A stretch of 64,000 nucleotides of DNA from Actinomadura sp. K4S16 (lineage in GTDB: Bacteria; Actinomycetota; Actinomycetes; Streptosporangiales; Streptosporangiaceae). Every line of letters begins with the position of its first letter. Within the stretch, counting starts at the first letter, position 1. Both the position numbers and the translations under genes were made by a program. Positions 33,932-42,192 of this stretch are shown in pieces. Where the stretch lies: contig NZ_BDDE01000012.1 in the NCBI RefSeq assembly GCF_008327685.1, forward strand, positions 558,001-622,000. The letters are read 5' to 3'. The notes under the pieces were generated by a model that worked only from the letters and a program-made list of their open reading frames with translations, was not told the origin of the DNA and did no database searches.

Positions 33932-33962
33932 TTGACCTCAACCTTTCTTGAGGTCGCATGCT
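33932..33962 (+). promoter_or_regulatory. SoxR-type promoter of the ABC exporter
   Basis: TTGACC (-35, 33932-33937) and CATGCT (-10, 33957-33962) are 19 bp apart. Between them GACCTCAA (33934-33941) and TTGAGGTC (33948-33955) form a perfect inverted repeat with a six-base centre, exactly the CCTCAA-N6-TTGAGG layout of a SoxR box. The long spacer is characteristic of MerR-family activation. No SoxR gene is in the window. Confidence 0.7.
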
Positions 33963-33995
33963 CGCTGTTCCAGGCTAACGATCACAGGGGTCTCC

Positions 33996-35876
33996 ATGGA
34001 CATGGAAGTCACGGCGTGGATGTCGCTGCACCACGCCATGAACGCACGGGACAGCAGGCCGTTCTCCAAGGCGACGCTGGGGCGCATCGGCCGCTTCGCC
34101 CGCCCGCACCGGGGGCTGCTCACGGCATTCCTCCTGCTCAGCGTGGTGATGGCGGTCATCGCGGTGGCGACGCCGGTGCTCGCCGGGTGGGTCGTCAACG
34201 CGATCGTCGACCATGAGGCGACGTCCACCGTCGTGTGGCTCGCCGTTCTGATCGCCGTACTGGCGCTCGCCGAGGGCTCCCTCGGCCTCCTCAACCGCTG
34301 GCTGTCCGCGCGCATCGGCGAGGGGCTGATCCTCGACCTGCGCACGGCCGTGTTCGACCACGTCCAGCGCATGCCGGTCGCCTTCTTCACCCGGACCCGC
34401 ACCGGCGCCCTGGTCAGCCGCCTCAACAACGACGTGATCGGGGCCCAGCGCGCGTTCAGCGACACCCTTTCCGGAGTGGTCAGCAACCTTGTGACCGTCC
34501 TGCTCACCTTCGCCGTGATGGTGCGCATCTCCTGGCAGATCACCCTGCTCGCGCTGGTCCTGCTGCCCGTCTTCGTCCTCCCGGCCCGCCGGATGGGCAG
34601 CCGCCTGGCGAAGCTCGAACGCGAGGCCGCGGCGCACGACGCCGCGATGAGCACGCAGATGACCGAGCGCTTCTCCGCCCCCGGAGCGACGCTGGTGAAG
34701 CTGTTCGGGCGCCCCGCGCGCGAGTCGGCCGAGTTCGCCGCCCGGGCCCGCCGCGTCCGCGACATCGGCGTCCGCACCGCGATGGTGCAGCACGTCTTCA
34801 TCACGGCGCTCACGATGGTCTCCGCGCTCGCCCTCGCGCTCGTCTACGGCGTCGGCGGGTTCCTGTCCCTGCGCGGCCACCTCGACGCCGGCGCCGTCGT
34901 TGCCCTGGCCCTGCTGCTCACCCGCCTCTACGCGCCGCTGACCGCCCTGGCCAGCGCACGCGTCGAGGTGATGAGCGCGCTCGTGAGCTTCGAGCGGGTC
35001 TTCGAGGTGCTCGACCTGAAGCCGCTCGTCAGCGAGAAGCCCGAGCCGCGCGACGTGCCCGAGGGCCCGGTGGCGGTCGAGTTCGACAACGTCACCTTCG
35101 CCTACCCGTCCGCCGACAAGGTCTCCCTGGCCTCCCTCGAAGAGGTCGCCACCCTCGACACCCGCGGCGGCGTGGACGTCCTGCACGACGTATCGTTCCG
35201 CGCCGAGCCCGGCCAGATGGTCGCCCTGGTCGGCTCGTCCGGCGCGGGCAAGTCGACGATCGCGCAGCTGCTGCCGCGCCTCTACGACGTCGACTCCGGC
35301 GCCGTCCGGCTCGGCGGCGTCGACGTCCGCGACCTGTCGTTCCAGGCCATCCGCGACACGCTCGGCATGGTGACGCAGGACGGCCACCTGTTCCACGAGT
35401 CGATCCGCGAGAACCTCCTGCTCGCCCGCCCCGAGGCGACCGACGAGGAGCTGTGGGACGTCCTGCGCCGCGCCCGCCTCGACACCCTCATCGAGGGCCT
35501 GCCCGACGGCCTCGACACCATCGTCGGCGAGCGGGGCTACCGCCTGTCCGGCGGCGAGCGCCAGCGCCTCACCATCGCCCGGCTCCTGCTCGCCAGGCAG
35601 CGCGTCGTGATCCTCGACGAGGCCACCGCGCACCTCGACTCCACGTCCGAGGCCGCAGTCCAGGAGGCCCTGACCGAGGCCCTCGACGGCCGCACCGCCG
35701 TGGTCATCGCCCACCGCCTGTCCACGGTCCGCGCCGCCGACCTGATCCTCGTCGTGGAGAGCGGCCGCATCATCGAACGCGGCACCCACGAGGAGCTCCT
35801 CGCCGCAGGCGGCCGCTACGCCGACCTCTACCGCACCCAGTTCGCCGACGAGCCGCCCCTCGAACCCGTCGCCTGA
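33996..35876 (+). CDS. ABC-type multidrug exporter (fused membrane and ATPase domains)
   Basis: 626 residues, a half-transporter. Six transmembrane segments at about residues 35-325. The ATPase domain has Walker A GSSGAGKST, signature LSGGERQRL, Walker B VVILDEATAHLD and switch VIAHRLSTV. Between the membrane part and Walker A sits an extra loop (SADKVSLASLEEVATLDTRG) not usual in the family. ATG 33996 follows AGGGG. The 5' end lies 27-30 bases below the SoxR-type promoter, so expression on exposure to redox-active compounds is expected. It probably works as a homodimer or with a partner elsewhere. Confidence 0.88.
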   Translation: MDMEVTAWMSLHHAMNARDSRPFSKATLGRIGRFARPHRGLLTAFLLLSVVMAVIAVATPVLAGWVVNAIVDHEATSTVVWLAVLIAVLALAEGSLGLLNRWLSARIGEGLILDLRTAVFDHVQRMPVAFFTRTRTGALVSRLNNDVIGAQRAFSDTLSGVVSNLVTVLLTFAVMVRISWQITLLALVLLPVFVLPARRMGSRLAKLEREAAAHDAAMSTQMTERFSAPGATLVKLFGRPARESAEFAARARRVRDIGVRTAMVQHVFITALTMVSALALALVYGVGGFLSLRGHLDAGAVVALALLLTRLYAPLTALASARVEVMSALVSFERVFEVLDLKPLVSEKPEPRDVPEGPVAVEFDNVTFAYPSADKVSLASLEEVATLDTRGGVDVLHDVSFRAEPGQMVALVGSSGAGKSTIAQLLPRLYDVDSGAVRLGGVDVRDLSFQAIRDTLGMVTQDGHLFHESIRENLLLARPEATDEELWDVLRRARLDTLIEGLPDGLDTIVGERGYRLSGGERQRLTIARLLLARQRVVILDEATAHLDSTSEAAVQEALTEALDGRTAVVIAHRLSTVRAADLILVVESGRIIERGTHEELLAAGGRYADLYRTQFADEPPLEPVA

Positions 35877-35914
35877 CCGAGCGCCTGGAAGTGCTCACCG
35901 GCCTGCGGCGGGGG

Positions 35915-36349
35915 TCAGCGCAGGTCGGTGAGGGCTTCCCGGAGGGCGCGGAAGATGCCGGAGCGCCAGCCGCCGCCCATGCCGCGGAAGGCGTAGGCGT
36001 TGACGGGGTCGTCGAGGTCGAAGCCCGCGTGCTCGACGAACAGGCGCGTTCCGCGCCCCTCGGCGACGAGCCGCCACGTCACCGTCGTGTCGAGGCCGCC
36101 GCCGCGCCAGCTGATGCGCAGCAGCCGGAGTTCCTCGATGTCGAGGACGCGGCATTCGATGGTCCCGTCGAAGCCGACCGCGGGGATCGGCTTGGCCGCG
36201 AAGGTGAAGCGGTGCCCGACGACGGGCTTGAAGTCGTTCGGCATCAGCCAGCGGGCCAGCAGCTCCGGCTCGGTCAGCGCCCGCCACACCTTCGCGGGCG
36301 GATGCGGCAGGAACTCGTCCACCTCGATCGAGGCCCGCTCACCACTCAT
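35915..36349 (-). CDS. AHSA1/SRPBCC-fold protein
   Basis: 144 residues starting at ATG 36349 after a G-rich ribosome site. Typical SRPBCC start (IEVDEFLPHPPAKVWRALTEPELLARWLMP), middle (GHRFTFAAKP) and C-terminal helix (GWRSGIFRALREAL). These fold families bind hydrophobic ligands or act as chaperone activators. Convergent with the ABC exporter gene; no operon partner is clear. Confidence 0.8.
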   Translation of the reverse strand: MSGERASIEVDEFLPHPPAKVWRALTEPELLARWLMPNDFKPVVGHRFTFAAKPIPAVGFDGTIECRVLDIEELRLLRISWRGGGLDTTVTWRLVAEGRGTRLFVEHAGFDLDDPVNAYAFRGMGGGWRSGIFRALREALTDLR

Positions 36350-36523
36350 GTCCCCCCACCTCCACATCGCACCCCGCGCCCAGTCGTGCCCCTGTGCTGA
36401 AGTCGCGTCCTCGCTCACCTGGCATCCTGCGCCCTCGTCGTGGCCGGCGCCCATGTCACACCCTGCACCCGGGCCGCCGTCCGCCCACGTCGCGCCCTAC
36501 GCTCACGACAATTTGCGCCCATG

Positions 36524-37354
36524 TCAGATCTTGCGGAAGCGGGTCAGGGCGATGGCGCCGGACACTAGGACGATGCCGGTGGTCCACGCCAGGGACCGCC
36601 AGACGTAGTAGCCGGGGGCGTGGCCCAGGGCCGCCGCGTCGCCCTGCGTGAGGACGCGCACGGCGTCCATCATGACGGTGACCGGCTGGTGCTCGGCGAA
36701 GCCGCGCAGCCACCCGGGCATCGTCTCCACCGGGACGTAGGCGCCGGAGACGAAGCTCAGTGGCAGCGCGAGGAACCCCACGCCCTGCGCGGCCTGCGGG
36801 CTCGCGGTCAGCAGCCCCAGCGCCACGAACATCCACACGAACGCGAACCCGAACAGCACGCACAGCCCGAACCCGGCCAGCGCCGATCCCCAGCCGGCGT
36901 GCACCCGGAACCCCACGGCGAACGCCAGCGCGGCGCTCACCGCGAGGATCAGCGCGACCCGCACCGTGTCGGCCGCCACCTGCCCCGCGAGCGCGGCCGT
37001 GCGCGGCATCGGCAGCGACCTCAGCCGGTCCAGGTAGCCGGACGCGAGGTCCTCGGCGACCGCGACCGCCGCGCTCATCCCGGCGAACAGGCCGCTCACC
37101 GTCAGCAGCCCGGGGATCATGTAGTCGACGTACCCGACGCCGCCCGTGCCGATCGCGCCGCCGAACACGTACCGGAAGATGAGCAGGAACGCGACGCTCT
37201 GCACGAGCCCCATGACGAGGATCTGCGGCGTCCGGAGCGTCCGCCGGACCCCCCGCTGCGCGACCGCCCAGGTCGCGGCTCCGAACCCGGCCCCGCCGGC
37301 CACCCGGGTCATCGGCGAGCCGTGGGCGGTGGGGGGTGCGGCTGGGACGGTCAT
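36524..37354 (-). CDS. ABC-2 type drug exporter, permease subunit
   Basis: 276 residues with six hydrophobic segments. It has the ABC-2 signature (SLPMPRTAALAGQVAADTVR, LPLSFVSGAYVPVETMPGWLRGFAEHQPVT). It forms the membrane channel for the ATPase encoded just upstream; its start overlaps the ATPase stop as ATGA. Daunorubicin-resistance-type transporters look like this. Ends just after a run of TRFRKI. Confidence 0.87.
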   Translation of the reverse strand: MTVPAAPPTAHGSPMTRVAGGAGFGAATWAVAQRGVRRTLRTPQILVMGLVQSVAFLLIFRYVFGGAIGTGGVGYVDYMIPGLLTVSGLFAGMSAAVAVAEDLASGYLDRLRSLPMPRTAALAGQVAADTVRVALILAVSAALAFAVGFRVHAGWGSALAGFGLCVLFGFAFVWMFVALGLLTASPQAAQGVGFLALPLSFVSGAYVPVETMPGWLRGFAEHQPVTVMMDAVRVLTQGDAAALGHAPGYYVWRSLAWTTGIVLVSGAIALTRFRKI

Positions 37355-38295
37355 GACGGGGTCCGTTCCGGGTTGGTGGTGAGGGCTAGGAAGACCTCGT
37401 CGAGGGTGGGGCGGCGCAGGGTGACGTCCTCGATGGCCACGTGGTGGTCGGACAGGGCCCGGACGGCCTTCAGCAGGTCGTCGGGGCCGTCCTCGGCGGG
37501 CATCGTCACCAGCAGGGACGACGGGTCGGTGTGGACGGGGGCGATTCGCTCCAGGGCGCGGGCGGCGGGGGCCAGTGCGGCGCGGTCGCGGACGTGGACC
37601 TCGACGAGGTCGCCGCCGATCCGCGACTTCAGCTCGCGGGGAGTGCCCTCGGCGGCCACCCGGCCCCTGTCGATGATCACGACGCGGTCGGCGAGGCGGT
37701 CGGCCTCGTCCAGGTACTGGGTGGTGAGGAGGACGTTCGTGCCGCCCGCCGCCAGGCCGCCGATGGCGTCCCACAGTTCGATGCGGCCGCGCGGGTCGAG
37801 GCCGGTGGTGGGCTCGTCCAGCAGCAGCAGCCGGGGCGCGCCGACCAGGCTCGCGCCGAGGTCGAGGCGGCGGCGCGTCCCGCCCGAGTAGGTGCGGACG
37901 AGACGGTCGGCGACCTCGCCCAGGGACAGCCGGTCGAGCACTTCGGCCGCGCTCGCGCGGGCGGTCCGGCGGTCCTGGCCGAACAGGCGGGCGATCATCT
38001 CCAGGTTCTCCCGCCCGGTCATCGCCGCCTCGACCGCCGCGTACTGGCCGGCCAGGCCGATGAGCCGCCGCACCCGGCCCGGCTCGCGGGCCGCGTCGAC
38101 GCCGTCCACGCGCAGGGTGCCGCCGTCGGGCCGGACGAGCGTCGCCACCGCGCGGACGAACGTCGTCTTCCCCGCGCCGTTCGGGCCGAGCAGCGCGACG
38201 ACCTGCCCCGGTTCGGCGACGAGGTCGAGCCCGTCGAGGGCCCGCACGCCCCCGAACCGCTTGACCAGCCCGGCCGCCTCGACGACGGGGGTCAC
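37351..38295 (-). CDS. ABC-2 type drug exporter, ATP-binding subunit (DrrA-like)
   Basis: 314 residues from GTG 38295, whose ribosome site GGAGG lies in the end of the ArsR gene. Walker A LLGPNGAGKTT, signature YSGGTRRRLDLG, Walker B LLLLDEPTTGLD, and a C-terminal regulatory region with ELKSRIGGDLVEVHV, as in DrrA. It powers the permease encoded next. GTGA overlap with ArsR and ATGA overlap with the permease show tight co-translation. Confidence 0.89.
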   Translation of the reverse strand: MTPVVEAAGLVKRFGGVRALDGLDLVAEPGQVVALLGPNGAGKTTFVRAVATLVRPDGGTLRVDGVDAAREPGRVRRLIGLAGQYAAVEAAMTGRENLEMIARLFGQDRRTARASAAEVLDRLSLGEVADRLVRTYSGGTRRRLDLGASLVGAPRLLLLDEPTTGLDPRGRIELWDAIGGLAAGGTNVLLTTQYLDEADRLADRVVIIDRGRVAAEGTPRELKSRIGGDLVEVHVRDRAALAPAARALERIAPVHTDPSSLLVTMPAEDGPDDLLKAVRALSDHHVAIEDVTLRRPTLDEVFLALTTNPERTPS

Positions 38296-38603
38296 AGGTC
38301 CTCCTCGTCCAGCAGATCGCGCAAGTTGGCGAGCTTCTCCCGCCAGAACCGCTCGTAGGGGGACAGCCACTCCGAAAGCTCGCGCAGGGGCGCGGGCTCC
38401 AGCCGGTAGAGGCGCTGCCGGCCGCTGCGCCGCTCGCTGACCAGCCCGGCGTCGCGCAGCACCCTGAGGTGCTCCGACACGCTCGGGCGGCTCATCGAGA
38501 AGTGCGCCGCGAGGTCGTTGACCGGGCGCGGCCCGTCCAGCAGGAGCGCGGTGATCTCCCGCCGGACGGGGCTGGCCAGGGCCGCGAAGACGTCCACCGT
38601 CAC
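38292..38603 (-). CDS. ArsR-family repressor
   Basis: 103 residues, a winged-helix repressor: VFAALASPVRREITALLLDG, then DLAAHFSMSRPSVSEHLRVLRDAGLVSERRSGRQRLYRL. The C-terminus has SEWLSPYERFWREKLANL, typical of the SRPBCC-coupled ArsR subgroup. No metal-binding cysteine pair is visible, so it does not sense arsenic or similar metals by the common site. It probably represses its own operon at the twin palindromes. GTG 38603 overlaps the stop of the small upstream frame. Confidence 0.86.
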   Translation of the reverse strand: MTVDVFAALASPVRREITALLLDGPRPVNDLAAHFSMSRPSVSEHLRVLRDAGLVSERRSGRQRLYRLEPAPLRELSEWLSPYERFWREKLANLRDLLDEEDL

Positions 38604-38704
38604 CGCGCGGCCGGCACGGTGCCGTTGCCGTCGGAGTCGAAGTCCCAGGCCGCGTCCTGGCCGGAGACCGGCACGGTCAGCAGCCGCACATGCGTGATGT
38701 TCAT
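38600..38704 (-). pseudogene. 34-residue VOC-family N-terminal remnant leading the operon
   Basis: ATG 38704 opens a frame ending at 38600 (TGA overlapping the ArsR GTG). It reads MNITHVRLLTVPVSGQDAAWDF, the typical first strand and helix of a VOC (glyoxalase-like) protein, then DSDGNGTVPAAR. Full family members have about 120-150 residues, so this is a truncated gene that now serves as leader, or a real short peptide. GGGGC precedes the ATG. It likely couples translation to ArsR. Confidence 0.5.
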
Positions 38705-38718
38705 GCGCCCCAAGTTAC

Positions 38719-38759
38719 GTAGGGAGTTCCCTACCTGTCAAACGTAGGGAACTCCCTAC
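38719..38759. promoter_or_regulatory. Twin palindromic operators between divergent operons
   Basis: GTAGGGAGTTCCCTAC (38719-38734) and GTAGGGAACTCCCTAC (38744-38759) are 7-2-7 palindromes, mutually reverse-complementary, with centres 25 bp apart. They lie between the ArsR operon and the oxidoreductase gene, and are the likely ArsR sites. Confidence 0.7.
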
Positions 38760-38807
38760 GTGTTGCACGCCATGTTTGCCGGGCCGGTCGGGTGGCAGGT
38801 TGAGGGA

Positions 38808-39728
38808 ATGCGTGCCGTCACCTATGACTCCTTCGCCGCCGACAACTCGCGCCTCCGGGTCGGGGACGTCCCGGACCCGAAGGTCGGGCCCGGGCAGGTC
38901 CTGATCGAGGTCCGCGCGGCGGGGGTCAACCCCGTGGACTGGAAGGTCATGGCCGGCGGCCTGGACGGGATGATGGACGCGGTGTTCCCCGTCATCCCGG
39001 GCTGGGACGTCGCCGGCGTCGTGCGGGGCAGCGGCCCCGACACGCCGGACTTCGCGGACGGCGAGGAGGTCATGTCCTACGCCCGCAAGGACGTCGTCGG
39101 CGCCGGGACGTTCGCGAAGTACGTCGCGGTCGCGGCCGACGACGTGGCGCGCAAGCCCGCGGCGCTCGACTGGAACCAGGCCGGGGGGCTGCCGCTCGTC
39201 GGCATGACCGCGCAGCGCTCCCTGGACCGCCTTGAGATCGGGCCGGGCGACGTGCTGCTGGTCCACGCGGCGTCCGGTGGGGTGGGGAGCCTGGCCGTCC
39301 AGATCGCCCGCGACCGCGGCGCCCGCGTCATCGGCACGGCCTCCGAGCGGAACCACGACTTCCTGCGCGGCCTCGGCGCCGAGCCCGTCGCCTACGGGGA
39401 CGGGCTGGTCGAGCGCGTCCGGGACCTGGCGCCCGGCGGCGTGTCCGCGGTCGCCGACTTCGTGGGCGGCCAGCTGGACACGACCCTCGCCGTCCTGGCC
39501 GAGGGCGGGCGGCACGTGTCGGTCGCGGACAACACGGTCGAGGAGCACGGCGGCCACTGGATCTGGGTCCGCCCGAGCGGGGCGAAGCTCGCCGAGCTGG
39601 CGGCCATGGCCGACCGCGGCGCGCTCACGGTGGAGGTGGCCGGGACGTTCCCGCTGGAGAAGGTGGGCGAGGCGTTCGACGAGAGCCGCGGCGGGCACAC
39701 GCGCGGCAAACTCGTCATCACGCCGTAG
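38808..39728 (+). CDS. NADP-dependent zinc-type oxidoreductase (quinone reductase-like)
   Basis: 306 residues of the MDR superfamily. MRAVTYDSF at the start; the catalytic-domain motif EVRAAGVNPVDWKVMAGG; the nucleotide-binding loop HAASGGVGSLAVQIARDRGARVIGT; and C-terminal GKLVITP. No zinc ligands, as in quinone oxidoreductases. It may detoxify a quinone or enone. An upstream in-frame GTG 38760 lies within the operator region; ATG 38808 gives a normal start. Divergent from ArsR and probably co-repressed by it. Confidence 0.85.
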   Translation: MRAVTYDSFAADNSRLRVGDVPDPKVGPGQVLIEVRAAGVNPVDWKVMAGGLDGMMDAVFPVIPGWDVAGVVRGSGPDTPDFADGEEVMSYARKDVVGAGTFAKYVAVAADDVARKPAALDWNQAGGLPLVGMTAQRSLDRLEIGPGDVLLVHAASGGVGSLAVQIARDRGARVIGTASERNHDFLRGLGAEPVAYGDGLVERVRDLAPGGVSAVADFVGGQLDTTLAVLAEGGRHVSVADNTVEEHGGHWIWVRPSGAKLAELAAMADRGALTVEVAGTFPLEKVGEAFDESRGGHTRGKLVITP

Positions 39729-39749
39729 CTACTGGACCGGCCGGAGCCG

Positions 39750-40601
39750 CTAGATCCGCTTGCGCGCCAGGCCGGCTCGCCTGGCCCGCTCCTGGCGCTC
39801 GGGGCCTGCCTCGCGCCGGGCCTTGTCGAGCGCGGCCCAGTTCTCGGGCTGCATGCACATCAGCTCGCCCGTGCCCGGGACCAGGATCACGCCGCCGAAG
39901 GGCTCGTCCCCGGCGAACCACGCTCCGAGGCCGATCTCCTTGGGCCACCGGTCGGAGAACAGCGGCTCCCGGGCGGACATGCGCGGCGCGGCGTCGCCGC
40001 CAAGGATCAGGGAGCGCACTCCCTTGGCCCCCAGGTTCGTCTTCCGTATGGGGGCGCGGAACTCGAAGTCGTAGACCTTCAGCACCCGGGCGCATCTCCG
40101 CGCGGCGATGATCTGGGGAAGCCAGAACCTCGTCCCCATCCCCAGCGAGACCAGCCCCGCGCCGAGGAACGGGCCGAGGTAGCCGACGCCGACGGCGAGC
40201 GGCACGGCCACCAGCACGGCGGCGACCGCCATGACCAGCAGGTAGGGCCTGACCAGGACCTTGTAGTGGTACTTCACCGGGCCCTGGCGGTCGGTGCCGT
40301 CCGTGGCATAGGGGACGGGACCGCCGAACGGCCTGTAGAGCGCCAGCTGCAAGGCCAGGAGCACCACGATGGCGAGCCCGAGCATCCCGAGGACCGCGAC
40401 CCAGTAGAAGGTGTCGCTGCGGACCGCTAGAAGGAGCACGAAGGAGACCGCGAAGCCCGCCGCCAGGTAGGACGGCCGCCACATCCAGTGCCGGCGGTCG
40501 TCGTCCGTGGAGGGACGCCCCTTCGTCCGCGGCTCTCCGCCGGTGCTGCCAGGTCCGGCCGAAGGCTCCGACATACCGCTCCATCCGCTCTTGTCTGTCA
40601 C
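39750..40601 (-). CDS. Membrane protein of unknown function
   Basis: 283 residues. About 40 polar residues, then two hydrophobic segments (YLAAGFAVSFVLLLAV, and AVLGMLGLAIVVLLALQLAL), a charged loop, and a third pair near residues 120-155. The C-terminal 125 residues are soluble and contain GTRFWLPQIIAARR, KVYDFEFRAPIRKT and PKEIGLGAWFAGDEPFGGVI. No family recognised. The end is rich in Arg and Ala. It converges on the oxidoreductase gene. Confidence 0.6.
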   Translation of the reverse strand: MTDKSGWSGMSEPSAGPGSTGGEPRTKGRPSTDDDRRHWMWRPSYLAAGFAVSFVLLLAVRSDTFYWVAVLGMLGLAIVVLLALQLALYRPFGGPVPYATDGTDRQGPVKYHYKVLVRPYLLVMAVAAVLVAVPLAVGVGYLGPFLGAGLVSLGMGTRFWLPQIIAARRCARVLKVYDFEFRAPIRKTNLGAKGVRSLILGGDAAPRMSAREPLFSDRWPKEIGLGAWFAGDEPFGGVILVPGTGELMCMQPENWAALDKARREAGPERQERARRAGLARKRI

Positions 40602-40712
40602 GTCCGTAGATCACGTGATCGTCCAAGGTAGGGCGATCGTCCCTGCGTGGCCACCCCGCGCCGCCGTTCGCCCCTGCCCGGCAAGGCCCCGCCCACAGCG
40701 AAACTGGTAACT

Positions 40713-40720
40713 TGGTACCA
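40713..40720. promoter_or_regulatory. TGGTACCA palindrome at the start of the small RHH-like gene
   Basis: The palindrome includes the A of the start ATG and lies between two further GGTA copies (40705, 40724). It is a possible autorepressor site. Confidence 0.3.
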
Positions 40721-40965
40721 TGGTAAAAGTTGAACGGGTGCAGACCGGCGTGCGCGTCGAGCGCAACGTGCTCAAGGTCCTCAAGGCGCTGGCCGAGTAC
40801 CTCGACCTCTCCCTCGGCGATCTGGTCGAGGGCATCGCCCTGCACGCCTTCGAGGGCAAGGCCCCCTTCTCGCCGGAGACGCTCGCCAAGATCGAGCAGC
40901 TCAAGGACGTCTACGGCCTGACGCTGACCGCCGCGGACGCGCACACCCTGGACGAGCCGCGATGA
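40720..40965 (+). CDS. Small putative ribbon-helix-helix-like protein
   Basis: 81 residues, charged and helical. The start VKVERVQTGVRVERNVLKVLKALAEYLDLSLGDLVEGIAL fits the strand-helix-helix of small DNA-binding proteins: a short positive strand, then two helices. The remainder (PFSPETLAKIEQLKDVYGL) is helical. There is no ribosome site before ATG 40720, so the message may be leaderless. ATGA links it to the SRPBCC gene downstream, and both are divergent from the membrane protein gene. Confidence 0.6.
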   Translation: MVKVERVQTGVRVERNVLKVLKALAEYLDLSLGDLVEGIALHAFEGKAPFSPETLAKIEQLKDVYGLTLTAADAHTLDEPR

Positions 40966-41435
40966 GCGGCGTCCGGCACCGCCTCACCGGCCGCATCACC
41001 GTCCCGCTGCCCCCGGCCGAGGCGTTCCCCCTCTTCACCGCACGGGGCGAGCGGCGCTGGGTGCCGGGGTGGGAACCGTCTTTCCCCGCGCCCGTCACCG
41101 ACGACGCGAGGCCCGAGACGGTCTTCCAGACCCACGCCGACGAGCGCACCACAACCTGGATCGTCGTCGAAGGGACGCCGGGACGGCGCATCCGCTACGC
41201 GCGCGTCACTCCGGGGACCAGCGCGGGAACCGTCTCCGTCGTCCTGGACGAGGCGGACGGGCACAGCGAGGTGACCGTCACCTACGAGCTCACCGCGCTC
41301 TCCGACGAGGGAGCCGCCCACCTGCACCGGTTCGCCGCCGAATACCCCGCCTTCCTCGCGACCTGGCAGGACGCCATCACCAAAGCCCTGCAAGCCGAAG
41401 CCCTGCGAGCCGCCAACCCGGGCCCGGCCACCTGA
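40962..41435 (+). CDS. SRPBCC-fold protein
   Basis: 157 residues with the steroid-transfer-like fold: TGRITVPLPPAEAFPLFTARGERRWVPGWEP at the start, TTWIVVEGTPGRRIRYARVTPGTSAG in the middle, and a long C-terminal helix (RFAAEYPAFLATWQDAI). Ligand unknown. Co-translated with the small upstream protein by ATGA. The pair may be a sensor-binding-protein unit, which is inference from the layout only. Confidence 0.75.
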   Translation: MSGVRHRLTGRITVPLPPAEAFPLFTARGERRWVPGWEPSFPAPVTDDARPETVFQTHADERTTTWIVVEGTPGRRIRYARVTPGTSAGTVSVVLDEADGHSEVTVTYELTALSDEGAAHLHRFAAEYPAFLATWQDAITKALQAEALRAANPGPAT

Positions 41436-41566
41436 CCACCCCTGGGGGATTCACCAGGAAGGACGCCGAAGGCCCGCCCACGCACCCCGTGCCGCCCCGC
41501 ATGCAGAGGGAACCCGTTCGCGGCGACCGGTCGAGTACCGGGTGACAGCCAACCGAAAGGACCCCC

Positions 41567-41590
41567 ATGAACGGACGTGGCCCATGTTGA
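41567..41590 (+). CDS. Possible 7-residue leader cistron of the sigma factor
   Basis: ATG 41567 with AAAGGA five bases upstream encodes MNGRGPC and ends at TGA 41588-41590. The sigma-factor ATG (41584) lies inside it. It would place ribosomes near a start that itself lacks a good site. Confidence 0.35.
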   Translation: MNGRGPC

Positions 41591-42192
41591 CCGCGCCTTC
41601 CGGGACGGAACCGGACGTCCCTCCCGGTCCGGTGACCGACGCCGCGGTCCTGCGGGAGTCGCTCCGGCGGCCCGAGCGCTTCGCGGAGATCTTCGACCGG
41701 CACGGCGACGAGATCCACCGCTACGTCGCCCGCCGCCTCGGCCCCGACATGGCCGAGGACGTCGTCGCGGAGACGTTCCTGGCAGCGTTCCGCAAGCGCG
41801 GGCGGTACGACCTCGGACGACCGGACGCGCGCCCCTGGCTCTACGGGATCGCGACACACGCCCTGCGCGAGCACCGCCGGGCCGAGGCCCGCCGGAACCG
41901 GGCCCTGGCCCGCGCGGCGCCGGACCGGCCGGAGGAGGGCTTCGACGAGCGCAGCACCGCCAGGGTGGCGGCGGGCCGGCTGCGGCCCGAGCTCGCCGCG
42001 GCCCTCACCCGCCTCTCGGCCGCCGACCGCGACCTGCTCCTGCTCATCGCCTGGGCCGAACTGAGCTACGACGAGGCGGCCCAGGCCCTCGGCGTCCCCG
42101 TCGGCACGATCAAGTCCCGCCTGCACCGGATCCGCAAGAAGCTCCACCGCGCGTTCGGCGGCGTCCACCCCCTCCAGGAGAGCGCGACATGA
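41584..42192 (+). CDS. ECF-type RNA polymerase sigma factor
   Basis: 202 residues from ATG 41584; GTG 41542 is an upstream in-frame alternative with no ribosome site. Region 2 (FDRHGDEIHRYVARRLGPDMAEDVVAETFLAAFRKR) and region 4 (LSYDEAAQALGVPVGTIKSRLHRIRKKL) are clear. It is close to the sigma factor at 30620, so the two are paralogues. Its stop overlaps the partner gene as ATGA. The 7-codon leader frame may couple translation. Confidence 0.85.
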   Translation: MLTAPSGTEPDVPPGPVTDAAVLRESLRRPERFAEIFDRHGDEIHRYVARRLGPDMAEDVVAETFLAAFRKRGRYDLGRPDARPWLYGIATHALREHRRAEARRNRALARAAPDRPEEGFDERSTARVAAGRLRPELAAALTRLSAADRDLLLLIAWAELSYDEAAQALGVPVGTIKSRLHRIRKKLHRAFGGVHPLQESAT

